Origin: Curvibacter cyanobacteriorum
GTDB taxonomy: Bacteria > Pseudomonadota > Gammaproteobacteria > Burkholderiales > Burkholderiaceae_C
Assembly (NCBI RefSeq): GCF_028649475.1
Contig: NZ_JAQSIP010000006.1
Coordinates: 62,001-126,000, forward strand
DNA length: 64,000 bases
Reading direction: 5' to 3'
Position 1 is the stretch's first letter. Each line of letters begins with the position of its first letter. Under the pieces are notes generated by a model that was given only the letters and a program-made list of their open reading frames with translations, had not been told where the DNA came from and did no database searches. Made by a program: the position numbers and the translations under genes. This document shows positions 8,308 through 17,144 of the stretch, one piece after another.

Positions 8308-9846
8308 TCAGCGCTTGCCCAGGCGCTGTTCGAGCGCGCTCAGCACCGGGCCGACGCGCGCGCCAACGCTGATCTGCGGGTTCGACGGGCCGTCGGGCTT
8401 CTGGGCCTGCTGCTCGCGCTCGGCGATCACCGGGAGCATGCGCTTGAAGGCCTCGGTGAAGGAGTGCGTCTGGCGCAACTGCTCGTCAAACAAGGCCCGG
8501 CCAAAGAAGGTCAGCTCGGAGCGGTGGCCACAGCCGTAGGAGGTGTGGGTGGCGTCGGCCGCGGTCATGACCAGGCTGGTGTCGCTGGCCAGCGGGGTGA
8601 TCCAGCCGCCCGAGTAGCAGGCCGAAATCGCCAGCACCCGGTTCTGGATGCCCAACTCGTCCAGCGTGCTGCGCAGCCACTGCGGGTCGATGGGCTCGAC
8701 CTCGAGCGGCCAATGGCTGGCCGCCAGCTTGAAGTCCTGGGCGCCGTGCGAGGTCAGGTAAAGCACCAGCACATCGTGCTCGCGGTCCATGCGCTGGGCG
8801 ATCAGACCCAATGCCCGGCGCAGGTTCTGCGGCGTGGCCCAGGGCAGGCTGTCGGCGGTTTCAGCGTGGTTGATCAGGGTCAGCACGCGGCCGTCGGCGT
8901 CAAAGCGCTGGCGCAGCACGTCGCCGACCATCTGGCTCTCGCGGCGGAACACGGCCTCCTCGGCGTAAGGCGCGAACACCAGGCCGTACACCTCGGTCAC
9001 GCCCTCCCGCTGTGGCAGCAACCCCTGCTCGAGCGCGGGCCACAGCGCCTGCTGGGTCTCGAAAGTGGCCTGGCTCAGGTGCAGGCGCGGGGGCTCCGGG
9101 GTGTCGGCCGCCAGGGCCGCGCTCTCGTCGGGGGCCCAGGGGCGATCGGGAAACTGCCAGACCGACAGCACCGTCAAAGCGCCCATGACCAGGGCCAGCA
9201 CACCCAGGCGCCAGCGCGGGCCGGCAAACCGGGCCGTCAGGCGCAACACCGCCGACAGCGCCCACAGCACCAGCAGCACGAACAGGCCCCAATAGACCTG
9301 CTGGGCGCGCGGCGACTCAAACGCCAGCCACTCACGCAGCACCGACAGGCTGAGCAACTGCAGGGCCAATTGGGCCGGCAGCGTGACAAAGGTGGTCAGC
9401 GCGAACCAGCTGCCCAGGCCGTGCAAATGCCAGGGGTCGGGGTCTTGCTCGGCCTCGCGCCGCGGCGGCAGGGCAAACCAGGCGGCCCACAGCACCACCA
9501 GGGTCATCCACCAGGGCACCAGCCAGGCGCGCCAGTCCAGCACCGCGGGGCCGGTGACCTCGAGCCGGGCCAGCCCCAGCTGCAGCGCCGCCCCCAGCAG
9601 GGTCAGCCACAGCACTTGCCAGGGCGACGGCTGGGCATGGCCCACCTCGGGCGACAGCCACAGCGCCGCACGGCAGCCGCCGCCCACCCAGCGCCACCAG
9701 GGCAAGCGCTCGGGGGGCACAGGCTTGGCCTCACCCACCGCCCACACGGGGCCGGGGGCGGTGGGCTCCAGGCCCAACGGGGTGGTGTCTTCGTCGTCAA
9801 TGGCGACCGTATCGTCCCAATCGACAGGGGGCTGACTGTTTCTCAT
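8308..9846 (-). CDS. Membrane-anchored C13-family cysteine peptidase (legumain-like)
   Basis: A 512-residue protein. After a Pro/Asp-rich N-terminus come several hydrophobic helices between about residues 75 and 230, then a soluble C-terminal domain of the caspase-like C13 family. The catalytic dyad is visible as His367 in VLYLTSHG and Cys410 in ISACYSGGW. Bacterial members are poorly characterised; some are GPI-transamidase-like by fold, but no substrate is known. I chose ATG 9846 (MRNSQPP) preceded by GGCGGG; a frame opening at 9966 would add an unconserved-looking extension. It is divergent from the hpaI-like gene. Confidence 0.82.
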   Translation of the reverse strand: MRNSQPPVDWDDTVAIDDEDTTPLGLEPTAPGPVWAVGEAKPVPPERLPWWRWVGGGCRAALWLSPEVGHAQPSPWQVLWLTLLGAALQLGLARLEVTGPAVLDWRAWLVPWWMTLVVLWAAWFALPPRREAEQDPDPWHLHGLGSWFALTTFVTLPAQLALQLLSLSVLREWLAFESPRAQQVYWGLFVLLVLWALSAVLRLTARFAGPRWRLGVLALVMGALTVLSVWQFPDRPWAPDESAALAADTPEPPRLHLSQATFETQQALWPALEQGLLPQREGVTEVYGLVFAPYAEEAVFRRESQMVGDVLRQRFDADGRVLTLINHAETADSLPWATPQNLRRALGLIAQRMDREHDVLVLYLTSHGAQDFKLAASHWPLEVEPIDPQWLRSTLDELGIQNRVLAISACYSGGWITPLASDTSLVMTAADATHTSYGCGHRSELTFFGRALFDEQLRQTHSFTEAFKRMLPVIAEREQQAQKPDGPSNPQISVGARVGPVLSALEQRLGKR

Positions 9847-10009
9847 CCCGCCATGATGCCAGCGAGCCCGGGGACAAAGCCAGCCCTGGCTTTGATCCCA
9901 GCCATGAAGCGCTGCATTCCGCGCTCGGGAGCCCAGGCCCAGGGGGGATGTCAATTCGTCGCACAATGTTGGCCAGTTAGACCATCACTCAAGAGGACAG
10001 GAGACCTGC

Positions 10010-10816
10010 ATGCCGGTGACGCCCACCAACCCTTTCAAGCTCGCTTTGCAAAACAAACAGGCCCAAATCGGCCTGTGGCTGTCCATGGCCTCGCCCTACC
10101 TCAGCGAGGTCAGCGCGACCGCGGGCTTTGACTGGCTGCTGATCGACGGCGAGCACGCCCCCAACACGCTGCAGACCACGCTGCAGCAACTGCAGGTGGT
10201 GGCACCGTACCGCGCCCAGCCCGTGGTGCGCGCGGTGGAGGGCCAGGTGGCGCTGATCAAGCAACTGCTGGACATCGGCGCCCAGAACCTGCTGATCCCG
10301 ATGGTCGACACGGCCGAGCAGGCGCAGTTGATGGCCTCGGCCGTGCGCTACCCGCCCGAGGGCATCCGCGGCGTGGGCAGTGCGATTGCACGGGCCTCGC
10401 GCTGGAGCCTGCAGGCCGACTACCTGGACACCGCGAGCGACAACATCTGCCTGCTGTTGCAGGCCGAGACGGTGACCGCCATGCGCAACCTCCAGGACAT
10501 CGCCGCGGTGGACGGCGTGGACGGCATCTTCATCGGCCCGGCCGATCTGGCCGCGTCGATGGGTCACCGGGGCCGCCCAGGCCACCCCGAGGTGCAAGCC
10601 GCCATCGAGGGCGCCATCCGCACCATCGTGGCAGCAGGCAAGGCGGCCGGCATCCTGACCTCGGACGCGGCGCTGGCACGGCACTACCTGGCGCTCGGCG
10701 CCACCTTCGTGGCCGTGGGGGTGGATGTGTCGCTGTACGCGCAGGCCGCGCGCAAGCTGGCGGCCGATTTTCTGGGCCAGCCGTCGCCGGCCGCCACGCC
10801 GGGCGCGGCGTACTGA
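10010..10816 (+). CDS. hpaI: HpcH/HpaI-family aldolase
   Basis: A 268-residue class II pyruvate aldolase of the HpaI type, which splits 4-hydroxy-2-oxoheptanedioate or similar 2-keto-4-hydroxy acids into pyruvate and an aldehyde. Visible are [14 protein letters not shown], the [10 protein letters not shown] segment with the catalytic His, [11 protein letters not shown] with the conserved Arg, and [18 protein letters not shown] lies eight bases before the ATG. No other aromatic-degradation gene is adjacent, so the true substrate may be a different keto acid, such as one from sugar-acid breakdown. Confidence 0.88.
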   Translation: MPVTPTNPFKLALQNKQAQIGLWLSMASPYLSEVSATAGFDWLLIDGEHAPNTLQTTLQQLQVVAPYRAQPVVRAVEGQVALIKQLLDIGAQNLLIPMVDTAEQAQLMASAVRYPPEGIRGVGSAIARASRWSLQADYLDTASDNICLLLQAETVTAMRNLQDIAAVDGVDGIFIGPADLAASMGHRGRPGHPEVQAAIEGAIRTIVAAGKAAGILTSDAALARHYLALGATFVAVGVDVSLYAQAARKLAADFLGQPSPAATPGAAY

Positions 10817-10891
10817 GTCAGGCGACGCCCGGACACGGGAGTCGGGACACCGCCAGGCCCCTGCCCCCGAGCGCGGAGGTGGCGCGGCCCA

Positions 10892-10911
10892 GTGTCCCCC
10901 TGAAGGGGCAC
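10892..10911. terminator. Stem-loop between hpaI and fdsD
   Basis: GTGtCCCC pairs with GGGGCAC (one bulged T) within a larger GGTGG...CCACC dyad, in the convergent gap downstream of both genes. There is no U-tract, so it may protect 3' ends rather than terminate. Confidence 0.3.
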
Positions 10912-10942
10912 CCACCAGGCCCGCCGGGCGATGCGGCCTGTT

Positions 10943-11197
10943 TCAGACAGGCGCCGGCAGCGCCTCGCACAGCAGGGCGCGGTGCGCGTTCCAGGCCTGG
11001 CGCACGATGTCGCGCACCTCGGTCTGCCCCGGGTCGTCCATCAGGCGCTGAAACTCGGCGCGCATGCGCGGCTCCCAGAACTTGCGGATGTGGTTGGCGA
11101 TGCCCATCAGGGCTTCGGGCCGGTCGGGCATGGACTCAAAGAACTGGCCGATGCGGTTGGCCATGACGATCAGGTTGGGGGTGTGGTGTTCGCTCAT
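10943..11197 (-). CDS. fdsD: Formate dehydrogenase delta subunit (FdsD)
   Basis: An 84-residue small subunit of the soluble NAD+-dependent molybdenum formate dehydrogenase. The opening VMANRIGQFFES and the GIANHIRKFWEPRMR segment are typical of FdsD. It is known to be needed for the active complex, though its exact role is unsettled. ATG 11197 (MSEHHTPN) is the likely start; the upstream extension overlaps fdhD. It is the last gene of the fds operon, four bases after fdhD. Confidence 0.9.
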   Translation of the reverse strand: MSEHHTPNLIVMANRIGQFFESMPDRPEALMGIANHIRKFWEPRMRAEFQRLMDDPGQTEVRDIVRQAWNAHRALLCEALPAPV

Positions 11198-11201
11198 GCT
11201 C

Positions 11202-12053
11202 TCAAGTCTCCCCGGCCACTCGGTGGCCCTGGGTGTAAACAGAAAAATCAGACCCGCGGGCAAAGCCCAGCAGGCTCAGGCCAGCGGCCTCGGCCGTCTG
11301 CAGCGCCAGCGCGGTGACCCCGGACACGGCGGCCAGCAGGGGCACGCCCGCGGCAGCGGTCTTTTGCACCATCTCGTGGCTGGCCCGGCTGGTCACCACC
11401 ACAAAGCCCTGCCCCTCGGGCAGCGCCTGGCGTTGTTCGGCGGGGCGGCGCAGCAAGGCCCCGATCAGCTTGTCGAGCGCGTTGTGCCGGCCGACGTCCT
11501 CGCGCACCCAGTGCAACTGGCCTTGCGCATCGCACCAGCCCGCGGCGTGGGTGGCGCCGGTGGCGGCCAGCAGCGGCTGGCGCGCGCGCAGCTGGCCCAT
11601 GCCCGAAATCAGCGCCTCGGGGCTGAACTGCGCCTGGCTGGACAAGGGCGCCACCGGGCGCACCGCCTGGCCCAGGCTCTCGGCGCCACACAGGCCGCAG
11701 CCGGTGCGGCCCGCCAGGCTGCGTCGGCGGTCCTTGAACTGCACAAAGCACGATGCCGCCACCTCCAGCCGCAGCGTGATGCCCTCGGTGCCGGGATCGG
11801 CCTCGATGCCATAGACCTGGCCGGCGTGCTGCACCAGGCCTTCGGTGAGGCTGAAGCCCAGCGCAAAGTCCTCCAGGTCAGCCGGCGTGGCCAGCATCAC
11901 CGCGTGGCTGACGCCGTTGTACTCGAGTGCCACCGGCACCTCGTCGGCCAGCACGTCCTGGGCGCTGTGCCACTGGCCCGCCCGGTAGCGCCGCACCGGG
12001 GTGGCGCGGCTGCCCTCGGGCAGGGTGCAGGGGACGGCAGGGTGGGCGTCCAT
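11202..12053 (-). CDS. fdhD: FdhD (FdsC) sulfurtransferase/chaperone for formate dehydrogenase
   Basis: A 283-residue FdhD family protein that delivers sulfur to the bis-MGD molybdenum cofactor and inserts it into formate dehydrogenase. The conserved double-cysteine loop is present as GRTGCGLCGAES. EDVGRHNALDKLIG and TSRASHEMVQK are further family signatures. The start is the ATG at 12053 (MDAHPAV), 25 bases after the fdsA stop. Upstream codons in the same frame overlap fdsA and are not needed. Confidence 0.93.
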   Translation of the reverse strand: MDAHPAVPCTLPEGSRATPVRRYRAGQWHSAQDVLADEVPVALEYNGVSHAVMLATPADLEDFALGFSLTEGLVQHAGQVYGIEADPGTEGITLRLEVAASCFVQFKDRRRSLAGRTGCGLCGAESLGQAVRPVAPLSSQAQFSPEALISGMGQLRARQPLLAATGATHAAGWCDAQGQLHWVREDVGRHNALDKLIGALLRRPAEQRQALPEGQGFVVVTSRASHEMVQKTAAAGVPLLAAVSGVTALALQTAEAAGLSLLGFARGSDFSVYTQGHRVAGET

Positions 12054-12078
12054 GCGCAAGTCCGGCGTTCGGCGGGCT

Positions 12079-15015
12079 TCAGGCGCTCTGACCTGCGGCC
12101 TGCAGGTGCTCGAGCTGGGCCTGGTTGAACTGGCTGTAGTCGCGCTGCCAGGGCGACTGGTGGGCCAGCGGCGCAGTGGTGTCGGCACCGGCCAGGGCCG
12201 GTTGTGCCACACGGGTCACGTTGACGGCGGTCACCTTGTACTCGGGGCAGTTGGTGGCCCAGTCGCTGCTGTCGGTGGTGATGACGTTGGCGCCCGACTC
12301 GGGGAAGTGGAAGGTGGTGTAGACCACGCCCGGGGCCACGCGCTCGGTCACGGTGGCGCGCAGCACGGTTTCACCCGCGCGGCTCTGGATGCCCACCCAG
12401 TCGTCCTCGCGGATGCCGCGCTCTTCGGCGTCGTGCGGGTGGATCTCCAGCCGGTCCTCGCTGTGCCACTGGTTGTTCTCGGTACGGCGCGTCTGGGCGC
12501 CCACGTTGTACTGCGACAGGATGCGCCCCGTGGTCAGCAGCAGCGGGAACTTGCGGGTCACTTTCTCGTCGGTGGGCACGTACTGGGTGATGATGAAACG
12601 GCCCTTGCCGCGCACGAATTTGTCGACGTGCATGATGGCGGTGCCGGCCTCGTCGGTGTGCTCGTTGCAAGGCCATTGCACGCTGCCCAGGCGGTCGATC
12701 TTCTCGTAGCTGACACCGGCAAAGCTGGGCGTCAGCGCCGCGATCTCCTGCATGATCTCCTCGGGGTGCTGGTAGTTCATGGGGTAGCCCAGGGCGTTGG
12801 CCAGCTTTTGCGTGACCTCCCAGTCGGCATAGCCTGCCAGCGGCTTCATGACGCGGCGCACGCGGCTGATGCGGCGCTCGGCGTTGGTGAAGGTGCCGTC
12901 CTTCTCAAGGAAGGACGAGCCCGGCAGGAACACGTGCGCGTACTTGGCGGTTTCGTTGAGGAAGATGTCCTGCACCACCACGCACTGCATCGCCTTGAGC
13001 GAGTCGGTGACGTGCTGGGTGTTGGGGTCGCTTTGCACGATGTCCTCGCCCTCGCAGTACAGGCCCAGGAAGGTGCCCTGCTGTGCGGCGTCGAACATGT
13101 TGGGGATGCGCAGGCCGGGCTCGGGGTTCAGGGTCACGCCCCAGGCCGACTCGAACAGGGTGCGGGTGGTGCTGTCGCTGATGTGGCGGTAGCCCGGCAA
13201 CTCGTGCGGGAACGAGCCCATGTCGCAGCTGCCCTGCACGTTGTTCTGACCGCGCAGCGGGTTGACGCCCACGCCCTCGCGGCCCACGTTGCCGGTGGCC
13301 ATGGCCAGGTTGGCAATGCCCATGACCATGGTCGAGCCCTGGGCGTGCTCGGTCACGCCCAGGCCGTAGTAGATGGCGGCGTTGACGCGGTGGCCGGTCT
13401 TCACGCCCTCGCTGTTGCCGGTGGCGTACAGGCGCGCTGCGGCGCGCAGCTCGGCGGCGGGCACACCGCAGACCGGCGCCATGGCCTCGGGCGAGTTCTC
13501 GGGACGGGACACGAAGTCACGCCATTCGCGGAAGGACTTGTCATCGCAGCGCTCGGCGATGTAGGCCTCGTCCAGCAAGCCTTCGGTGACCACCACATGG
13601 GCCAGCGCGCTGATGACGGCCACGTTGGTGCCCGGCTTGAGTTGCAGGTGGTGGCGCGCCTGGATGTGCGGCGATTTCACCAAGTCGATGCGGCGCGGGT
13701 CGACCACGATGAGCTGGGCGCCTTCACGCAGGCGCTTCTTCATGCGCGAACCGAACACCGGGTGGGCGTCGGTGGGGTTGGCACCGATGACCAGGATGAC
13801 GTCGGCCTTCTCGACCGACTTGAAGGTCTGTGTGCCGGCCGAGGTGCCGTAGGTCTGGCCCAGGCCATAGCCGGTGGGCGAGTGGCAGACGCGCGCGCAG
13901 GTGTCGACGTTGTTGTTGCCGAAGGCGGCCCGGATCAGCTTTTGCACCAGGTAGGTTTCTTCGTTGGTGCAGCGCGACGAGGTGATGCCCCCGATCGAGT
14001 CGCGGCCATGCTCGGCCTGGATGCGGCGGAACTCGCTGGCCGCGTAGCCGATGGCCTCGTCCCAGCTGACCTCCTGCCACGGGTCGTTGATGCCCTTGCG
14101 GATCATCGGCGTGGTGATGCGGTCCTTGTGGGTCGCATAACCCCAGGCAAAGCGGCCCTTGACGCAGGCGTGGCCCTCGTTGGCCTTGCCGTCCTTCCAG
14201 GGCACCATGCGCACGACCTCGGTGCCCTTCATCTCGGCCTTGAACGAGCAGCCCACACCGCAATACGCACAGGTGGTGATGGTGCTGTGTTCGGGCTGGC
14301 CCAGCTGGATGATGGACTTTTCTTGCAAGGTGGCGGTGGGGCAGGCTTCGACGCAGGCGCCGCAGCTCACGCACTCGGAGTCCATGAAGGACTGGCCCTG
14401 GCCCGGCGACACGCGCGACTCAAAGCCGCGGCCGCTGATGGTCAGCGCGAACGTGCCCTGGGTCTCCTCGCAGGCGCGCACACAGCGGTTGCAGACGATG
14501 CACTTGCTGGCGTCGTAGCTGAAGTAGGGGTTGGAGTTGTCGATGGCGGGCTTGCTGTCGCCACGGAAGTGGTTGGCCCCGTCCAGCCCGTAGCGCACCT
14601 CGCGCAGGCCGGTCACGCCGGCCATGTCCTGCAGCTCGCAATTGCCGTTGGCCGAGCAGGTCAGGCAGTCCAGCGGGTGGTCGGAGATGTAGAGCTCCAT
14701 CACGCCCTTGCGCAGCGCCTGCAGCTTGGGGCTCTGGGTGCGCACCTTCATGCCGGCTTCGGCCGGCGTGGTGCAGGACGCGGGGTAGCCCTTGCGGCCT
14801 TCGACCTCCACCAGGCACAAGCGGCAGGAGCCAAAGGGCTCCAGGCTGTCGGTGGCACAGAGCTTGGGCACACGCACGCCGGCGTCGACCGCCGCGCGCA
14901 TCAGGGAGGTGCCCTCGGGCACGCTGACGCTGACGCCGTCGATCTCGAGCGTGACTTCTTTGTCGGACACCCGCAGCGGGGTGCCGTGATCGGTTTGTTT
15001 CAGGTGGTCCAACAT
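12079..15015 (-). CDS. fdsA: NAD-dependent formate dehydrogenase alpha (molybdenum) subunit
   Basis: A 978-residue catalytic subunit that oxidises formate to CO2 at a bis-MGD molybdenum centre. It has an N-terminal [2Fe-2S] domain (Cys53, 64, 67, 81), a His/Cys [4Fe-4S] site (His113, Cys117, 120, 126), a two-cluster ferredoxin domain (Cys172-182 and Cys215-225) and a further cluster site (Cys249, 252, 256, 284). The active-site pair is Cys377-His378 in ARVCHSPT, so this is a cysteine enzyme, not a selenocysteine one. It sits ten bases after fdsB in the order fdsG-B-A-fdhD-fdsD. Confidence 0.97.
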   Translation of the reverse strand: MLDHLKQTDHGTPLRVSDKEVTLEIDGVSVSVPEGTSLMRAAVDAGVRVPKLCATDSLEPFGSCRLCLVEVEGRKGYPASCTTPAEAGMKVRTQSPKLQALRKGVMELYISDHPLDCLTCSANGNCELQDMAGVTGLREVRYGLDGANHFRGDSKPAIDNSNPYFSYDASKCIVCNRCVRACEETQGTFALTISGRGFESRVSPGQGQSFMDSECVSCGACVEACPTATLQEKSIIQLGQPEHSTITTCAYCGVGCSFKAEMKGTEVVRMVPWKDGKANEGHACVKGRFAWGYATHKDRITTPMIRKGINDPWQEVSWDEAIGYAASEFRRIQAEHGRDSIGGITSSRCTNEETYLVQKLIRAAFGNNNVDTCARVCHSPTGYGLGQTYGTSAGTQTFKSVEKADVILVIGANPTDAHPVFGSRMKKRLREGAQLIVVDPRRIDLVKSPHIQARHHLQLKPGTNVAVISALAHVVVTEGLLDEAYIAERCDDKSFREWRDFVSRPENSPEAMAPVCGVPAAELRAAARLYATGNSEGVKTGHRVNAAIYYGLGVTEHAQGSTMVMGIANLAMATGNVGREGVGVNPLRGQNNVQGSCDMGSFPHELPGYRHISDSTTRTLFESAWGVTLNPEPGLRIPNMFDAAQQGTFLGLYCEGEDIVQSDPNTQHVTDSLKAMQCVVVQDIFLNETAKYAHVFLPGSSFLEKDGTFTNAERRISRVRRVMKPLAGYADWEVTQKLANALGYPMNYQHPEEIMQEIAALTPSFAGVSYEKIDRLGSVQWPCNEHTDEAGTAIMHVDKFVRGKGRFIITQYVPTDEKVTRKFPLLLTTGRILSQYNVGAQTRRTENNQWHSEDRLEIHPHDAEERGIREDDWVGIQSRAGETVLRATVTERVAPGVVYTTFHFPESGANVITTDSSDWATNCPEYKVTAVNVTRVAQPALAGADTTAPLAHQSPWQRDYSQFNQAQLEHLQAAGQSA

Positions 15016-15025
15016 GGCGAACTCC

Positions 15026-16582
15026 TCAAGCGGCTTGGGTTTCAGGCACGGCCAATCCGAAGTCCTGGGGGTAATGGTTCAGGGCCGACAGCACGGGGTA
15101 CGGCGTCATGCCGCCCATGGCACACAGCGAGCCGTGCAACAGGGTGTCGCACAGGTCGCGCAGCAGCTTGACCTGTTGGGGCTGGTCCGGCCCCCCGGCG
15201 GTCAGCCGGTCGATCACCTCGACACCACGGGTCGAACCGATGCGGCAAGGCGTGCACTTGCCACAGGATTCGAGCGCGCAGAACTGCATCGCGTAGCGCG
15301 CCAGCCGGGCCAGGTTGGCGCTGTCGTCATGCACCACGATGCCGCCGTGGCCGACCACGCCGCCAAACGCGGCATAGGCCTCGTAGTCCAGCGGCACGTC
15401 CCATTTTTCTTCGGGTACATAGGCGCCCAGCGGGCCGCCGACCTGGATCGCCTTGATGGGCCGGCCCGAGGCGGTGCCGCCGCCAAAGCCGTAGACCAGC
15501 TCGCGCAGGGTCAGACCAAAGGCTTTCTCAACCAGGCCGCCATGCCGGATGTTGCCGGCCAGCTGGAACGGCAACGTGCCATGCGATCGGCCCACCCCGT
15601 AGTCGCGGTAGAACTGCGCGCCCCGCGCCAGGATGATCGGCGTGGAGGCAAAAGTGATCACGTTGTTGATGACCGTGGGCTGGCCAAACAGGCCTTGCAG
15701 GGCCGGCAGGGGCGGCTTGGCGCGCACGATGCCCCGCTTGCCTTCGAGGCTTTCGAGCATGGCGGTTTCCTCACCGCACACATAGGCGCCCGCGGCCTTG
15801 CGCACCTCCAGCTGGAAGCGTTTGCCCGAGCCCAGCACCGAGTCGCCCAGAAAGCCCGCCTCGGTAGCGCGCCGGATGGCCTCGGTCAAGGTGGCTATCG
15901 CGTGCGGGTACTCGGAGCGCACATAGACGTAGCCCTGGGTGGCGCCCACGGTGACGGCGGCGATGGTCATGCCCTCGATCAGCATGTAGGGGTCGCCCTC
16001 CATCGTCATGCGGTCGGAGTAGGTGCCGGAGTCGCCTTCGTCGGCGTTGCAGACCACGTACTTCTGGGCCGCCTGGGCCCCGGCCACGGTCTTCCATTTG
16101 ATGCCCGCCGGGAACGCGGCACCGCCCCGTCCACGCAGGCCGGAGTGGGTGACCTCCTGGATCAGCGCAGCACTGTCCAGCGTCAGGGCGCGGCGCAGGC
16201 CGGCCCAGCCCTCGTGGGCCTCGTAGTCGGCCAGGCTCAACGGATCGGTCACGCCCATGCGGCGGAAGGTCAGGCGCTCTTGCAGCGCCAGGTAGGGGAT
16301 TTGTTCGGTCACGCCCTGGCGCAGCGGGTGGTCGCCGCCGTGCAACAGCCCCGCCGCCAGCAGGCTGGGCACGTCCTCAGGGGCCACGGGGCCATAGGCG
16401 ATGCGGCCTTGCGGCGTCTGCACCTCGACCAGGGGCTCGAGCCAGAACAGGCCCCGCGAGCCATTGCGCACCAGCTCGATCGAATCCCCCGCGGCGCTTT
16501 GCAGGGCCTGGGCCACGTCGTCGGCCCCGACGGCCAGGGCCGCGGAATCACGCGGAACATACACACGGACGGTTGGGCTCAT
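15026..16582 (-). CDS. fdsB: NAD-dependent formate dehydrogenase beta subunit (NuoF-like)
   Basis: A 518-residue diaphorase subunit that binds FMN, NAD+ and a [4Fe-4S] cluster and passes formate-derived electrons to NAD+. An N-terminal thioredoxin-like stretch is followed by the NuoF-type Rossmann region with GLRGRGGAAFPAGIKW and CNADEGDSGTYSDR, then the cluster motif ESCGKCTPCRIGS with a distal Cys in GSLCAMGG. The start is three bases after the fdsG stop, so translation is probably coupled. Confidence 0.96.
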   Translation of the reverse strand: MSPTVRVYVPRDSAALAVGADDVAQALQSAAGDSIELVRNGSRGLFWLEPLVEVQTPQGRIAYGPVAPEDVPSLLAAGLLHGGDHPLRQGVTEQIPYLALQERLTFRRMGVTDPLSLADYEAHEGWAGLRRALTLDSAALIQEVTHSGLRGRGGAAFPAGIKWKTVAGAQAAQKYVVCNADEGDSGTYSDRMTMEGDPYMLIEGMTIAAVTVGATQGYVYVRSEYPHAIATLTEAIRRATEAGFLGDSVLGSGKRFQLEVRKAAGAYVCGEETAMLESLEGKRGIVRAKPPLPALQGLFGQPTVINNVITFASTPIILARGAQFYRDYGVGRSHGTLPFQLAGNIRHGGLVEKAFGLTLRELVYGFGGGTASGRPIKAIQVGGPLGAYVPEEKWDVPLDYEAYAAFGGVVGHGGIVVHDDSANLARLARYAMQFCALESCGKCTPCRIGSTRGVEVIDRLTAGGPDQPQQVKLLRDLCDTLLHGSLCAMGGMTPYPVLSALNHYPQDFGLAVPETQAA

Positions 16583-16585
16583 GGC

Positions 16586-17107
16586 TCAGGCCTCCACAGG
16601 GTTGAGTCGGGCCAGCAGGCCGTCGAAGCGCTCATGGCTGAGCCGGGCATGCACCTGGTCGTCGACCGCCATGGCCGGCGACGAGGCGCACAGGCCCAGG
16701 CAGTAGACCGGGCTCAGGGTCAGGCGCCCATCGGCGCTCAGGCCCCCGTGCTCGGTGTCGGCACAACCCAGGCGGGCGCAGGCGTGGGCCCACAAGGCCT
16801 CGCCACCCCGGGCCTGGCAGGCCTCGGCGCGACACACCTGCAGCACATGCTGGCCTGGCGGCTGGGTGCGGAAGTGGTGGTAGTAGGTGATCACCCCGTG
16901 CACCTCGGCACGCGACAGGTTCAGCGCCTCCGCGATCAGGGGCACGCCCTCCGCGGGCACATGGCCCAGCTGGTCCTGGATGCCGTGCAGGATGGGCAGC
17001 AAGGCGCCCGGCAAATGGCCATGCTCGGCAATCGATTGCCGCACCGCCTGCAAGGCCGGGGCCTCGCCGGGCTGGGCGGTGTGCGCGTCGGGGGTCGGGG
17101 TGCTCAT
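16586..17107 (-). CDS. fdsG: NAD-dependent formate dehydrogenase gamma subunit (NuoE-like)
   Basis: A 173-residue NuoE/HoxE-type subunit carrying a [2Fe-2S] cluster. VITYYHHFRTQPPGQHVLQVCRAEACQARGG includes the first cysteine pair and VYCLGLCASSPA the second. AGAGGA stands five bases before the ATG. It follows the OFA transporter by 37 bases, so it may be transcribed with it. Confidence 0.94.
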   Translation of the reverse strand: MSTPTPDAHTAQPGEAPALQAVRQSIAEHGHLPGALLPILHGIQDQLGHVPAEGVPLIAEALNLSRAEVHGVITYYHHFRTQPPGQHVLQVCRAEACQARGGEALWAHACARLGCADTEHGGLSADGRLTLSPVYCLGLCASSPAMAVDDQVHARLSHERFDGLLARLNPVEA

Positions 17108-17144
17108 GGGGTCCTCTTCAATCAGGGTTCAGCAGGGGGCGGCC

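Noticed and set aside
8104-10131. 675-codon plus-strand open frame
   Set aside because: It is antisense to the C13 peptidase and overlaps the hpaI start; no recognisable sequence.
12079-15015. Selenocysteine codon in formate dehydrogenase
   Set aside because: The active-site position is a cysteine codon and no in-frame TGA is present.
12001-15171. 1056-codon plus-strand open frame
   Set aside because: It is the antisense shadow of fdsA, which has complete cofactor motifs.
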